DNA of 64,000 nt from Parastagonospora avenae f. sp. tritici 18332-5 (lineage: Eukaryota; Ascomycota; Dothideomycetes; Pleosporales; Phaeosphaeriaceae). The first letter of the stretch is position 1. Each line of letters begins with the position of its first letter. The notes under the pieces are model-generated. The model did not search any database and was not told the DNA's origin. It saw only the letters and a list, made by a program, of their open reading frames with translations. Location of the stretch: positions 1-64,000 of the forward strand of contig JAFJTR010000006.1 in NCBI GenBank assembly GCA_022559985.1, given 5' to 3'. Positions 9,881-21,708 of the stretch are shown one piece after another. The position numbers and the translations under genes are program-made.

Positions 9881-12291
9881 TCAAGTCCGTGGAGGCGTCG
9901 CAGGCCGTGATCGCGACTTGGTATCCTTAGTCCGCGATGCCTTCTTCTCCTTGCGCTCAGGGTGGGCGACCATGGCATCCTCCGGCTTGAGCTCACCAGT
10001 GAGCCACTGGCCCATGTGTGTCTGCCAGCGCATCAAATTGTCTGCCTTGGTTGCCTCGCGCAGCCGGCGGTGTCGGACCAGGCGCTCAGCCACCTGCTGC
10101 AGGACGATCTTGGGTGGCTGGTATTCCTTGAAGCCTCCAGGGCTCTCCACGTGACTCCTGGAGAGGTATGCATCTGTAGCTGCTTCCATGCGCGAAAGTG
10201 TTCGACCTCCGTTGACGACTTCTGTCTTGCCAGTTTGTGGGTTTGTCCATGAGCCTTTCTCCCAATTGTCGAGCTTGAGATCTTGCAGGCCTTTGTCGAC
10301 GTTCAGTCGCTTATACCACCGATGCTCGCCCCTGGCTATTATCCGCATGTTGGTGTGCTGCTTCTCGCCCTCAGTGTATTTGATGAGCACATTCTTGAAG
10401 ACTGCAAACTTCTCGCTCCACTTTTGCAGAAGTTTGACTTTTCCAAGAGGGCCCGGCCATATCGCAGCGAAACCATCGTTCTCGGTGTTTGGCCGGCCAG
10501 TGCCAATTGATAGAAGAAGTCCGGGCTCAGAGTCGTCCCCGTGCATAGATCCATGTTCACTGTATGCCGCAAACGAAGGGTTGTTCTCGCGGATTCCGCC
10601 ATCCTTGAAGCCAATCTTCTCGTATTTGTAGCCCGTTCGTTCATTTTTGATGTCTGCCACTAGCATGTCGAAGTAGAATGGCGCTGCTGAGGTGGCTCGA
10701 GTGACCTGCCATATCTTCAACTTGTCTGCACCCTGGTTGTATGTCAAGGCCCATGGTGGGAACGTGGTCTGGTCGTAGGTGTGGTTGTAGGATCGAAGGA
10801 GGTAGGCCTCGCCAATCTGGCCAGAGTGGGTCGCCGTAAGGCAGATACTATGTATGTCAGTGGTTATTCAGGTGAGTGACAGATGTAATTACATAGCTTC
10901 CCAGCCGTGAGACACCAATAATGGTGAATTGCGGGGAATGGAAACTATGCAGGCTCTTTCATGAAAAGGGAAATACTTACGACTGGCACATTCGCTCCGT
11001 TGGCTTCTTCGGCTTGGTCACAGTCGCGGACCACGTCGAAGAGTTCGCCAACGAGCTCTCTGGTGTTTTGGCTGGTGCTGCGACTGGCTCATCATCTTCA
11101 GGGCTCCATGGATGCCAGTCATCCCCATCGCAGTCTTCATGGTTCTTGCAGTACTGTGCCACAATCTCTTGAACAGCCTTCTCCAGTGGCCTGTGGTGGT
11201 ATTTGGTGGCCAGCGGTAGAACGTTCCTCCTATGGCCGAACAGATCGTGGCCGACGCGTCGGTAGATCTCCAGACACTGCGGTACAGTCATACGAAGGCG
11301 CGCCAACATGACCGATATCAGACCGCCCGTGCTTGTGCCGTACATGTAGTCGAAATAGTGGCATGGTAGGAGCTCGTTCTCGTCAAACTTCTGCCGTGTG
11401 CTGCCTGCGACAGGACCTTCATCCCTCTGTAATCGGCGCTCGCATTCGGCGACTTCGTGCATGAGCTGCTTGAGGATGAGTAGGCTGGAGTAGCCTCGAA
11501 TGCCGCCGCCATCTGTGATGTCGGAGTCAGTAGGGGTCCTATGTCTTGCGAATGCCCATCGTGTAGTTTAAGGTTCTTTTGACCTCCCAGAACATATCCA
11601 GGCACCGCGCTTCCATGCCGCGGCAAGTGTCCTCGAATAGCTTTAGCGCTGATGTCGTAGCTGTGGGTACGACATGGGCGACGTGGCGGGCTTCGATCGG
11701 TCGCGAACGGTGAGGTAAGCTTCCAACCGCACCAAGCTTCACGATCCTCCAGTGCTTTCTCAAGCGTCCCCTGACTAGTCGAATATACACGCCCGGCTAG
11801 AACATAGAAAAGCTACACATACCTAGAGTCAAGATCAGATCTTCCCAGCAGTTGTCTTCGTTGACGCTCATCTTCCACGTCTCCCCCGTCTTGTCTGCCT
11901 GTGTCGCCGAGGTCCCTGTCGTCATGATACTCAGCGGGCGTGAGTTGGGCGCAGTCGGAGGTTGTAGCATCTTGACGGTATGCGCGTTAGCTTGTGACTT
12001 ATCGTGAGTTTGCATGGGCTTGAGCCGGTAGCTTGACAATCGGGGCGATCAGATGTGTGCGCGAATATGTGCAGGGTTGACGGGAGGATCGCTGGTAGTT
12101 AATAAGGCCGCAGAGAGCCTCATGACATGTAGGCGCAAAGGGCAAAGGTGTGTGAAGACTAGTGTATGCGGAAGCGGATGCGGGAGTGGCTGAACACTGC
12201 GGCTGCCTTCTGGGGGACACTTACCCCTGTATGCGTTGAACTGCGCCCACGCCTCTTCGATTTGACGACAGATTTGGATCTGGAGGCTCAT
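9881..12291 (-). CDS. Patatin-like phospholipase
   Basis: Four exons (12291-12225, 11990-11823, 11512-10981, 10847-9881) give 577 residues with a consistent frame. The third exon opens with the oxyanion-hole loop DGGGIRGYSSLLIL, followed by the serine-hydrolase box YGTSTGGLISVML (GxSxG, nucleophile Ser). The last exon carries the partner aspartate in KIGFKDGGIRENNP, so the Ser-Asp dyad of patatins is complete. The family hydrolyses acyl chains of membrane phospholipids; the substrate here is unknown. There is no signal peptide. The C-terminus is basic and low-complexity (KDTKSRSRPATPPRT). The 310-nt intron 11513-11822 is unusually long for this genome. The first intron (about 234 nt) and the exon 1 start are the least certain parts. 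Confidence 0.8.
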
Positions 12292-13382
12292 GGCTGTATA
12301 TTATGTTTGAGATGAGCAGTCTGTCCAGATCAAAGAGACTATCGGCGGCACTAGATCTGTGTAATTATGGACAAGGTGACGATATCAGACTGCACATGGT
12401 TGATCAGTCTCTGGGACTACTTCGCATCACTTGCGCTTGAGGGAATTTCGGACAGCCCCAGGGCCAAACTGCACATTCCTGCCCGCCCTAGGAGGAGCGG
12501 ATAGCGTCGCGCTACAAGTTTCCGATGGGTTCCTGCGTCCAGGAGTCCTACAGCTTGAGCAAACCGGGAGCGAGCTTTGAGCGACGATCCAGATGACGCC
12601 TCCGTGTGATGAGTGCGACAGCAATCAACTGTGTCGATCCGAGGTGCAGTTCCCAGGGCAAGGGAACAGGGTTTGTCACCTGAATGGCGTCGCTGCCATG
12701 CCGGCGCAGGTGACATGCAAAGCTTGAGCGCGGCCTTGGGTGCTCGCAATATCGTTTCGGAGGTGATGCATCTTCTTTGGGTGAGCATATCCCGCAGCCA
12801 CGCGACCTGTGCAGCAGCGTTCAGAGCTGGCGTAGGACGAGCTGGCTCTTGAAGCCCTGCAACAGATGCTTGCGCCGCCAGCAATGTTCCGCCCAGCAGT
12901 CAAACTTCCATTTGCGACGCGCCTGCATATGCAACAAACAAGTGACTCAAACGCGCAAAAGCGATCTTTCACCGTGTAACTTCGCGAAGCAACTCGCTGC
13001 TTACGTCACCCAGCAGCATTTCAACCAATCACTCGCACCTCCGGCAGTGCCCCAATAAGAGAGCGAATCGGCCGAATCCGTGCTCCGCCACGTCTCGTTC
13101 GCATCAGGCCGGATTCGCAGAGGCGCAGTACTGGTGTGACGCTGCTCCCATTGCTTTGATGACCTAGACCGTCACTCCACCCGCGCTTTCTTTCTGCCTT
13201 CGAGAAGTCACCAGATTGACACGCTGCTCCTATACAAACTCCCGCGGCCCTGACCACCAGTTTGTGAACCACAAACAACGCCTTCGCAAACCGAGACCTC
13301 TACCGCCGCTGCCTATCCTTCACCGAAGCCCTATTTTCACCACCGCCAGTCTCAGCCTCACCTTTCCCTGGCCGCCGTCCGA
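12292..13382. other. Intergenic region upstream of two divergent genes
   Basis: About 1.1 kb between the patatin gene (-) and the small gene at 13383 (+). Several overlapping open frames exist on both strands, the longest at 12417-12884 (-), but none has recognisable motifs. The stretch 13200-13380 looks like a CT-rich leader of the next gene. Confidence 0.4.
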
Positions 13383-13959
13383 ATGCAAGACGATAGCATG
13401 ACCTTTAAATCAATGTCGACGTCCGGCACCTCTTCCAGTAAGGCTAGCAGCCTCTTTGACCTGGACGAACATGGCAATAAATCTATTCTTGTCTACAAGT
13501 ACCGTTCGGGCGCAAAGGGTCTGGAAGTCAGGACCGAACAGGACCTCTGCGAAGAGCTGGATCGAGGTATGTTGTTGCCAGTCTGTCGCGTAGCCCACTC
13601 TAACAAGCCCGTCCACAGAACCCAACCTCAACTTCATGCGCGTGACCAAGAAGCCCATCCCCCGCGGTAACAGCCGGCTCGAGATATTAGGCGAAGACCT
13701 AATGCTCCCCGACGAGCGTGAGAAGTATTCGGACAAGCCCACGCTCAAGGTCTCCGTCGCCAACGTCGGGCTGCCCAGGATCGCTAAGTGGAAGCACATG
13801 ATCTTAGGCACCTACGAAGATCTCTACATCGTGTCGCGATCGCCCACACAGACGCCAGAGTCGAGCAAGAATAGCAGTCCAGAGTCGTCACAGCACGTCA
13901 GTCCGGCGACAACGTTTCCCACCGACACTCCGCATCCCTTGCGGGATCTGGAAGCGTAG
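13383..13959 (+). CDS. Hypothetical protein, 174 aa
   Basis: Two exons (13383-13566, 13619-13959) join in frame as ELDREPNLNFMRV across a 52-nt intron (GTATGT...CACAG with an upstream CTAAC). The N-terminus is Ser/Thr-rich. A compact central part of mixed charge follows (SLFDLDEHGNKSILVYKYRS, then ILGEDLMLPDEREKY), and the tail is Ser/Pro/Thr-rich. There is no signal peptide or membrane segment. I do not recognise the family. The clean splice signals and charged, non-repetitive core support a real gene. Confidence 0.65.
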
Positions 13960-15073
13960 ATGGTGCAGTGCGGCTGAGAGGCGCGCTGATCTCGGATCGA
14001 ATGTCTGGATGTGATGGGGTGTCTCACATCCCTTGCTGCCACCAACGACATAGCGTCACGGTGTGTTTCGCTGAGAGGTCATCCACAGCCATACGTCGTC
14101 GAGAGGGCATGCCTTCCGCTGCTGCAAGTGTCAGAGTACGCTGTCTTTCCTTATATACGTTTTATAGCGCCACTATTCGATACCCAACGAGCATCGCTCA
14201 CAAGCACGGCGCTGGATGGAGTTTGGTTTTGCTTTCGATAACTATTTGCCCGGTGTGGCATCCGGTGGGAACAACTCTGACAGAACCTTTGTACTGAGCA
14301 AGCATTCTGTTCCTTTGGTTAGTCAACCACAATATCATCTACTGTCCCCAGAATCGACGTCCTCTGCCATCTACAAAGTGAAAGCGACCAATGACCAATC
14401 TTGTCAGCCTCATTTAACAAGTGCTAGCGAAAGTCCGTGAGCTGATGTCGGTGCGACAACGTTTGAGATGGCATGGGTAACGCTGTGAACACCGGTGCGA
14501 TACGGTCGTTCTATTATTGTTTGACAGTCTACATAGACACGTAACAATGTTTACCCAAGTCGAAAGACTTCGAGTTCATCGTATCGCCAAATGTTGTGGT
14601 GTGTTGAGATGTACAGCCTGGTGCTCGTTCTGGTTCCCGTGAATTATGTTCGAGCGTTGTTGCACAGCGCTTCGGCAAAGGACGTCATCGGCAATTTGAT
14701 TCGCCAATGCGCGGCTGACGATGGCTGGGACGGCAGCGACATCTGGAGTTCGCATGCAAAGTGCAAGGAAGACAGATGCACGTCTTTGTTTTTGACGGTC
14801 CAGCGTGGGTCTCCCAGGCGGAGTTGCGAAGGATAACCGCACGTGGGCCCGGGCGGCCCTTCTCAATGGTTGCACTTGGCGACCAGCGACGTCTGAGCGA
14901 TCAGCGTCCAGTCCAAGCTCCACCCAGACTCTGCATTGCAGCCCGCGGGGAGCTCCATTGCAAGCTCGTTCGTCTTTCGCTGAGCTGGTGCGAAGCTTCA
15001 GTTTGTCTTCTTTCATTCTTTTTGCTCCTCCCGCCCAACTTCTCAGCGTGCAGTCGCGCATATCTCGCCCGGC
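13960..15073. other. Intergenic region upstream of VTC4
   Basis: No gene is supported. Short open frames on both strands look like chance. The CT-rich stretch at about 15000-15070 is compatible with the VTC4 leader. Confidence 0.45.
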
Positions 15074-17621
15074 ATGAGGTCCGTAAACCCCGGCTGTACA
15101 CACGCCAATCATGGCGCGATGCTGTAATGTCAACGGGAACTAACGCGAGCGCGCAGGTTCGGCCAGCAATTGAAGACGTCGCAGAACAGGGAGTGGATCT
15201 TCTACTACATCGACTACGACGGCCTTAAGGATGCCCTCCGCGTGCACCACATCTGGGACGAGAAGTCGGAGCAGAGCTTCATCGAGCAGCTGGAGAAGGA
15301 GCTCGACAAGGTCTACACCTTCCAGCGCGTCAAGGCCGAGGAGATCATCCGCCGCATAGCATCGTCGGAGCGCGAGGTCGCCGAGGCCGTCAACAGGTCG
15401 CAGCAGACTCCCGGCGGTGACTTCGAGGAGGACTTCGACATTCTCGAGGAGGATCTCAGCGAGATCATTGCCGATGTGCACGACCTGGCCAAGTTCACGC
15501 AGCTGAACTACACGGGCTTCCAGAAGATCATCAAGAAGCATGATGTAGGTGTTCAGCAGGTGTGGTCATATCAGTGGGTGCTAATAGACGGCAGAAAAAC
15601 ACGCGCTGGTTCCTGAAGCCCGTCTTCGCCGCCCGTCTCAAGCGCAAGCCCTTCTTCCAAGACAACTACGACTCATATGTCCTCAAGCTATCGAGACTCT
15701 ATGACATCGTCCGCACGCGCGGCAACCCCATCAAGGGCGATTCGGGCGCCGGCGGCAAGCAGCAGAACTTCGTCCGCCAGACGACCAAGTACTGGGTGCA
15801 TCCAGACAACATCGTCGAGCTGAAGCTTATTATCCTGAAGCATCTCCCAGTGCTTGTCTTCAACCCCAACAAGGAGTTCAATGAAGAGGACACCGCTATC
15901 ACGTCCATCTACTTCGATAACACGGACACATGGGAGCTGTACGAAGGTCGTCTCAAGAAGACAGAGGGCGCCGAAGCGATAAGAATGCGATGGTATGGCG
16001 GAATGAAGAGCGAAACTATCTTCGTCGAGCGAAAGACGCATCGTGAGGACTGGACAGGCGAAGAGTCGGTCAAGGCGCGCTTCAAGCTCAAGGAGAAGAA
16101 TCTCAACGCCTACCTCCGCGGCGAGCTCAAGCCTGAGCAGATCTTTGAGAAAGAGCGCAGGGAGCAGAAGAGACCGGAGAAGGACATCGCTTCGGATGAG
16201 CAGCTCGCCCGCGAGATCCAGTACCGTTGCCTGACCCGCAAACTCGGACCTGTGACTCGTTCCTTCTACCACCGAACCGCTTTCCAGCTGCCCGGAGATG
16301 CTCGTGTCCGTATCTCGCTCGATACAGAGCTTACCATGACCCGCGAAGACAATCTGGACGGAAAGAAGCGTGCTGGTGACAACTGGCGGCGCATGGACAT
16401 TGGTGTTGACTGGCCATTCAAGCAGCTTCCCGCTGAGGACAAGGAGCTGTTCCCATATGCTGTTCTCGAAGTCAAGCTGCAGACCCAGGCCGGACAGGAC
16501 CCGCCCCAGTGGATTAGAGAGCTTACCTCCTCCCACCTTGTCGAGGCGGTGCCTAAGTTCTCCAAGTACATCCACGGCACAGCGACATTGAACCCAACGA
16601 GGATCCACTTGATCCCATACTGGTATCCTCAGATGGATGTCGACATTCGAAAGCCTGTTAGCCACAAGTTTGGTATCGAGCGACCTGGCGCGAGCAACGA
16701 CATCAGCACCAGCGGCAACCTCGATGACGACAGTGACGAAGAGGACGGCCTTCCAGCTGCTAACGGTACTGAGGATGATGACCGTCTTGCGAGACTGCGA
16801 TCGGCTCGTGACACCATGGAGCAGAACGAGATGGACCGTCAACGCGACTATGGCACATTGACCAACGCAAACGACCCCAACACGCTAGACATTGAGGAGC
16901 GTGTTGCTGCTGGACGCAATCGGGACGACGACTACCCCATCTACGACTCGGATAGTGAAGACGAAGACGAAGACTATGAGCAGGCGAAGAAGGCAGGTGG
17001 TCTCCGCTACGCACGAAAGTGGGTTGAGCGGACCGCTACCAACGTTGGCAGTACAGTCATGAACGGCTTGATCGCTATCGTCCCCAAGCCTACACCCACC
17101 GATGTTGGCGATGGCGGTTTCCAACTGGGCGTCCCCACCTGGAAACAAGCCGGCGAAGTGAAGCGCTTCAAGGCGCCCAAGGGCAAGCGTGAGTCGCAAC
17201 TCTGATCTCATACTCGAAAATAAGAATCTAACAAATCACAGGCATCCACGTCCCCGTCCGCGTCGAACCCAAGGTCCAACTCGCCACCGAACGCACCTTC
17301 CTCTCGTGGCTCGAATTCTCCATCCTCATCGGCTCCATCGCCGCCACACTGCTCAACTTTGGCGACACGCTTTCTTTTGCGGCTGCGTGGGCGTTCACCA
17401 TCATTGCATGCATTGCTCTGATCTACAGCGCTTCCCTATATCTTTGGCGCGTGCGCAAAATCAGGGAAAGGAGAGCCGTCGTGTATCACGACAAGTGGGG
17501 CCCGACGCTCTTGTGCATTGGTTTGTTCGCGGCGGTTGCTGTGAGCTTTGGGTACAGGTTTGGAAAGGGAGGGTTTGATGGTGGCTTGAAGGGCGATTTG
17601 AAGGGGAAGTTGACTGGTTGA
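15074..17621 (+). CDS. VTC4: Vacuolar transporter chaperone 4 (polyphosphate polymerase)
   Basis: Four exons (15074-15078, 15157-15544, 15595-17188, 17242-17621) give 788 residues. The first exon is only ATGAG, joined through a CTAAC branch site and GCGCAG acceptor to give the family start MRFGQQLK; its donor GTCCGT is weak, so this is the least certain join. The order is an SPX domain (about 1-150, inositol-pyrophosphate sensing), the polymerase tunnel domain (about 190-490, with IRMRWYG and FVERKTHREDWTGEESVKAR), an acidic linker rich in Asp/Glu, and a C-terminal DUF202-like domain with three membrane helices. Vtc4 makes polyphosphate from ATP and passes it into the vacuole within the VTC complex (known for yeast). 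The full length indicates a functional gene. Confidence 0.93.
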
Positions 17622-17940
17622 ACAAAAGTAGAGGATATGAGAGTACTGTGGAGTAATGAGGAGCGTGTCAGTTGTTGGTGATGTGTTGTATGATATTGTT
17701 CTGGCGAGCATGCATGGGTTTGAATCGGTGTATATAGGCTTGGGTTGGGCACTGAAAAAATGGATGACGTTTCTTTTGTTTGAATTTTGGTAGTACAACA
17801 TATTGTGGCGATAATGTTGACTTGGGATCGTCTGATAATTAGTCGGAATTGGATTCGTTGCATCAAGACGGACATGTGCATACATTTGATGATTCCTGTC
17901 GGACAGGGCACCTCATGCACGAACTTTTAGAAATCGACAT
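17622..17940. other. 3' flank of VTC4
   Basis: AT- and GT-rich downstream sequence with no gene. Array-like DNA begins around 17940. Confidence 0.4.
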
Positions 17941-18026
17941 TCAGCTTCCTGCTCATTCCTCTTTTTCATGTTGGTGCAATGACAGCTACTTTAAAGCACG
18001 TCCACACAAATCATAGTCTCGACCTG

Positions 18027-18149
18027 TCATGACTTTTTTCCGACACGAGCACGCGCTATGAGTGCGTTCGATAACACCTTTTTGTAGTACCGCAAGACAT
18101 CGGGTCTTTCGAAGTAACCTTTGGGAGACGCGAAAAGGGTGTAGAGCAT
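18027..18149 (-). CDS. Possible 40-aa ORF downstream of array TATA element
   Basis: An ATG lies 32 nt downstream of the minus-strand TATA-like element at 18181-18193 and opens a 40-codon frame containing FASPKGYFERPDVLRYYKKV and a basic end (VGKKS). The spacing fits a fungal promoter and start, but the frame overlaps array cores and may be chance. No homology is recognised. Confidence 0.2.
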   Translation of the reverse strand: MLYTLFASPKGYFERPDVLRYYKKVLSNALIARARVGKKS

Positions 18150-18386
18150 GGCAAGAAATGAACCGGAGAGAAGTAGAATTGATATTTATATCCAGCAGTT
18201 CGAGAAAGAGCGACATCTAGTTCTTCTTTGCGTAGTTGGAAGAACAAGGACACATGCGCAGCAGCGAGCGAGTTTCTTTTGGTCTGGAAGATGGGCAAAT
18301 ACGGATGTGACAACTTGACCACATCGCGCACTTGATGTTGTTTTTTATGTTGGGCGAAGAGCGGGTGCGCGGGCGAGCTCACATAA

Positions 18387-18596
18387 TGTTCGTACCAATA
18401 TTTGGAGTGATCGTACGAGTCACCTGATCATCACATGATCAGCCTCTGCACGCGATTTAGGGGCTAGTGCAGGAGTATATAGTCTTCCCGTACGATAGCT
18501 TCAATCAATCAATCAATCTGCAACAACTCAAAGTTTGCAACTTGCTTCACACCGTACAATTGTACTTGCTTTACCTAAGGTGAAGTTCTACCAACA
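18387..18596 (+). mobile_element. Solo LTR A1 (210 bp)
   Basis: Begins TGTTCGTACC and ends CTACCAACA. It is flanked by a perfect 5-bp duplication CATAA (18382-18386 and 18597-18601). It holds an ATCA microsatellite (four copies, about 18503-18518) and a TATATAG near the middle. A second copy lies in inverse orientation at the window start (1-96). With no coding region it is a solo LTR of an LTR retrotransposon. It is inserted in the right array; removing it rejoins GAGCTCACATAA to AGTATTTTTCG. Confidence 0.85.
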
Positions 18597-19560
18597 CATA
18601 AAGTATTTTTCGCATTGAGTTGTTTTTGGAATTGGATAGACGTCCATGTATCTTCTTGACGTGTTACGTAAAGCCGAAAATTCCTCGGAATAGTGTGAGA
18701 CTGTTGTATGTTTGAGGCGAGAGACGCAACACAGGACATACATTGCTGGGAAGTCTATTTGGAAAAGAGGCGGAGGCAGACGACATACGTCGTTCTGCTT
18801 TGTTTTTGAGTAATTTTGATTTTTTGCAAGATTCGTGGAGAGACGGAGACGAGTGCGAGGAAGGCTTTACATAGACAACAGTGCAGACTTGCAGCGAAGG
18901 GACATGGGCCTTCTTGTCGCGCTTTTTATATTGCCCCCCAGGTCCATGCCCAAACAGGGAGGGATTTTCTAAAAAGTTGAGAAAACATTGTATGGCTTTG
19001 GTTCTTCTACTTTGGAAAACATGGACATTCGCAGCTCTTGTTTTTGAGAACGTGGAACCACATAGCATTTCAATGTCCTCTTTTTTAGAACTGAAGGAAA
19101 CAAGGTGTTGTGGAGAGGAGGAAGGGACGAGCGGAATACATAAAGTGCAAAGGTCTGTTGTGCAGGAGGAAGACATGCATAGCCTTGGATGCGAGTTTTG
19201 GAGTCATGGGATTTGGATCTTATCTTTGGAGACGAGGAAAAAGGGGCCATGGCTAGGATGGCTACAATGTTTGTTGTTGAAAGAACGTAGAGAGCGTGCG
19301 ATCATGACTGTAAACCCCGATGACTTTTGGAGGCAGCAAAAGCCGAGAATGTGTACGGAAATACTGATCTTTCAAACCATGAGGGCAACGAGTACTGCGC
19401 GCACTTCACCAGTGGAAATGTATATTTCTCATATTTCTCCTCTGAATGAGTCTTCTCATTCCTCAATGACTCTTTCTGTTTCGAACTGTAAACCCCCACA
19501 TTGGACCATACGTGGCTAGTTTCAGAGCACATTAACGAATTGCTTCGGGTGATCGACGTT

Positions 19561-19760
19561 GAACGGGCAGTCCCCGTGCCGATATAAACCCGCAAACGCA
19601 TGCTTTTGCTACACACTTCGTTGCTTCTTCTCGCAAAAAAAAAAAGCGCGAGTACAATTGGAATAATGAGCATGCACTCATCTTTACAGACGTGTCTTCG
19701 TCGCTTGTGTGTGACATGGTAGTTAGAGACGCGAACCTTAGCGCGCAATCTCGATGAAAG
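19561..19760 (+). repeat. Array-like segment in the opposite orientation
   Basis: At 19581-19590 GATATAAACC appears on the plus strand, followed by ATG, a pyrimidine-rich tract and a run of eleven A (about 19635-19645), which is the array grammar inverted. The array therefore seems to switch strand near 19560. A 40-codon frame starts at the ATG 12 nt after the TATA-like element, too close for a normal transcript start. Confidence 0.3.
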
Positions 19761-21708
19761 TCCTCAAGGCGTTTCCATAAATCCGGTCATCCGTATTCCA
19801 ATAGACTCTGAGGGGGGCACGCTTCTTCGGGTCATTTGGTCGTCTTCGGCTTCCTTTGGAGCGTCGACCGGGTCATGAATTTCGAGGCACCAGGTAAGGC
19901 ACCGAAGTCAGGCGGGCCAGGCACGGTGCTAAAAGCACCTAGGTTGTGTGAACTCCACCGAACAGGTGTCTTGGCGCCACTGTGATGACATTAGCGCAAA
20001 CTCAATGTCTTGGTGCTAGGGTCAGCCTGCTGTTCGACAACTGAATTCCAACATCATCTTTTGGTAAAGTAGCCTCTTTTCAGTATATACTTGATCTGCT
20101 CAGCGCGGCTTTTTGTCACTGCGTAGGTGCCTCGTTCCGGGACTTGGGAAGCTTCCTGGAAAACGTCACACAGCATCTGGCGCAGATGTGTATCCGGCTT
20201 GAAGTCTCGAGCACAGCTGTAATAAGCAAGCTTAAATGGCCGCACAATAATTTAGTGAACAACATCCGGGCACGATTCGATGATGAGCCAAGTTTGTACC
20301 AGTCCTTCAATCCTCAGGCCCAAAGTTCAGGCCAAGAAGATTCGCAATCTTGAAGTATTCCCGGAGCTGGCTGCCATCTTATCACGAGTTTGCCCAGACA
20401 CGCATCTCTGCTGAAAGACCCAGCTCGGTTCATGAGAATAGATCAGATTGCTAGAGACTCCTGAGATCCCAAGAGCCTTCCAGTCTATTAACAGTGTGCG
20501 CTTGCGGTGCAGGGGGATGATGAAATTTTGAATTGAACGCACTTTCATCTCGGGAAAGCAGGACATGTCGCAGCTAAGGCTTGATTCGCGCCGATTCCGT
20601 AAGTCTGCCCAGGGATATTGTGTTGTGGTATGCTTCACACAGGCAAAAGTCCAAAGGATGAAATCTGTACTCTACTCAATGCAGAATATTTCAACCGCCA
20701 CGGGCTACTGTTTGTGACTCGGGAGAATGCCCCTTTCGCAAAAGTGGACGGATAATTGTCCCGGAAACCTTGCTAAATGCAAGGCCTGTACCATGCTCTT
20801 TTCTCCTAAAAAGAGCCACGAGTCGATCCGAATAATCTGGCCGAGTTGATCCGGACGAGCCGTGGCGCGACATCTGCCACGAAGGCCCCAGCTTTTGTGA
20901 GCAAGGTCTCCGCTGTTGACGCCGCCTTGGAAATCACTACCCAGACCCCAGTGTACCATACTAATGAGTAAAGCTGCATCATGTGGTTGAACATGACCGA
21001 AAGTATGGTAGTTGAATGCTCTAGACAGAGTTCTCGGCCTATCTCGATGCAAATTTATTGTCAATATGGCTCCCAAACTTACAGATGGCGTGCTCTGGAA
21101 TGGAAGAAAGGCTGAAGCAGGGTCCAGTACTGCAGAGCATGCTCCTGTCGAGACTTCACCTGCTTAGCTGCAAAAGTTGCAAACTTACTCGTACATACTC
21201 ACCCGAATGTTCGAAATGTTAGCAGAGTATTTCCTTTTTGACCGAGAGCCTTTTGCCACCGCCGCGAGTAGATTGGGCTTGTGACCAAAGTTTCGGTTTA
21301 AAAAAGGTCATGGATGAGTGCTGCTTCATAGATCCATCTTATGTGCATGGTATCGTGATTGGCAAGGCGGTAAAGGAGTGGAAGATCCGTGATGAGCCCC
21401 GAATCTTGTTCCATATGCAGATGGATTCATGGGTTAGAGGACACCGTGATGCAGCAAACACAAAGGATCCCCTTAGAAACCCTCGCGCTTCACATCGGAA
21501 TGGATCGGGTCATGGAGTTGAAGAGAAAGCAAGATTTTGATTGATTCTCAGTAAAGGGTTATGATATATACAAAGAACAGATGTGTCAAGAATTAGACCG
21601 GAATGTCTACAGAAAGAAGAAAGGAGAGTGATGTTAGGCTACATCCAGTGCTTGTCCTTGACTGACTCTCGGAGCCAGTCGTTTATGGGCCGCAGGCTAT
21701 CGAATTGC
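19761..21708. other. Gene-poor region
   Basis: No intact gene is visible. Minus-strand stretches have protein-like composition, for example at 20054-20245 (RPFKLAYYSCARDFKPDTHL, ending YILKRGYFTKR) and around 20806-21076, but frames are short and broken. These may be remnants of a decayed gene. I could not assign a family. Confidence 0.35.

Larger units (their letters stand above)
17940..19560 (-). repeat. Degenerate tandem array (right array), interrupted by LTR A
   Basis: This has the same grammar and orientation as the left array: plus-strand cores of a T run, GG or similar, a purine tract and then ACAT. Examples are 18079-18100 (22 nt, ending GCAAGACAT), cores starting at 18034 and 18120, and less regular ones ending at 18646, 18739, 18786, 18987, 19062 and 19176. 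Minus-strand TATA-like elements occur at 18181-18193 and 18921-18934. The spacing is looser than at 2397-2622. Solo LTR A was inserted into it at 18387. The array is separated from the left one by 14 kb of ordinary genes, so the two arrays are not one uninterrupted locus. Confidence 0.6.

Noticed and set aside
9303..9884. 193-codon minus-strand frame with two CxxC pairs
   Set aside because: Overlaps the patatin 3' end, has no start context and no recognisable domain.
12417..12884. 155-codon minus-strand frame upstream of the patatin gene
   Set aside because: Low-information composition, overlapped by equally long frames on the other strand, no splice or domain support.
15688..16842. 384-codon frame antisense to VTC4
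   Set aside because: A shadow of the VTC4 codon usage; the plus-strand protein is a confirmed family member.
1..18482. The 95-bp inverted copies at 1-96 and 18387-18482 as terminal inverted repeats of one 18-kb element
   Set aside because: The right copy extends to a full 210-bp LTR with its own CATAA duplication, and the sequence between holds ordinary conserved genes. Two independent LTR insertions explain it better.
20054..21076. Minus-strand protein-like pieces in the 20-21 kb region as a gene
   Set aside because: Pieces are short, in different frames and lack identifiable splice joins or a family, so only noted as possible remnants.
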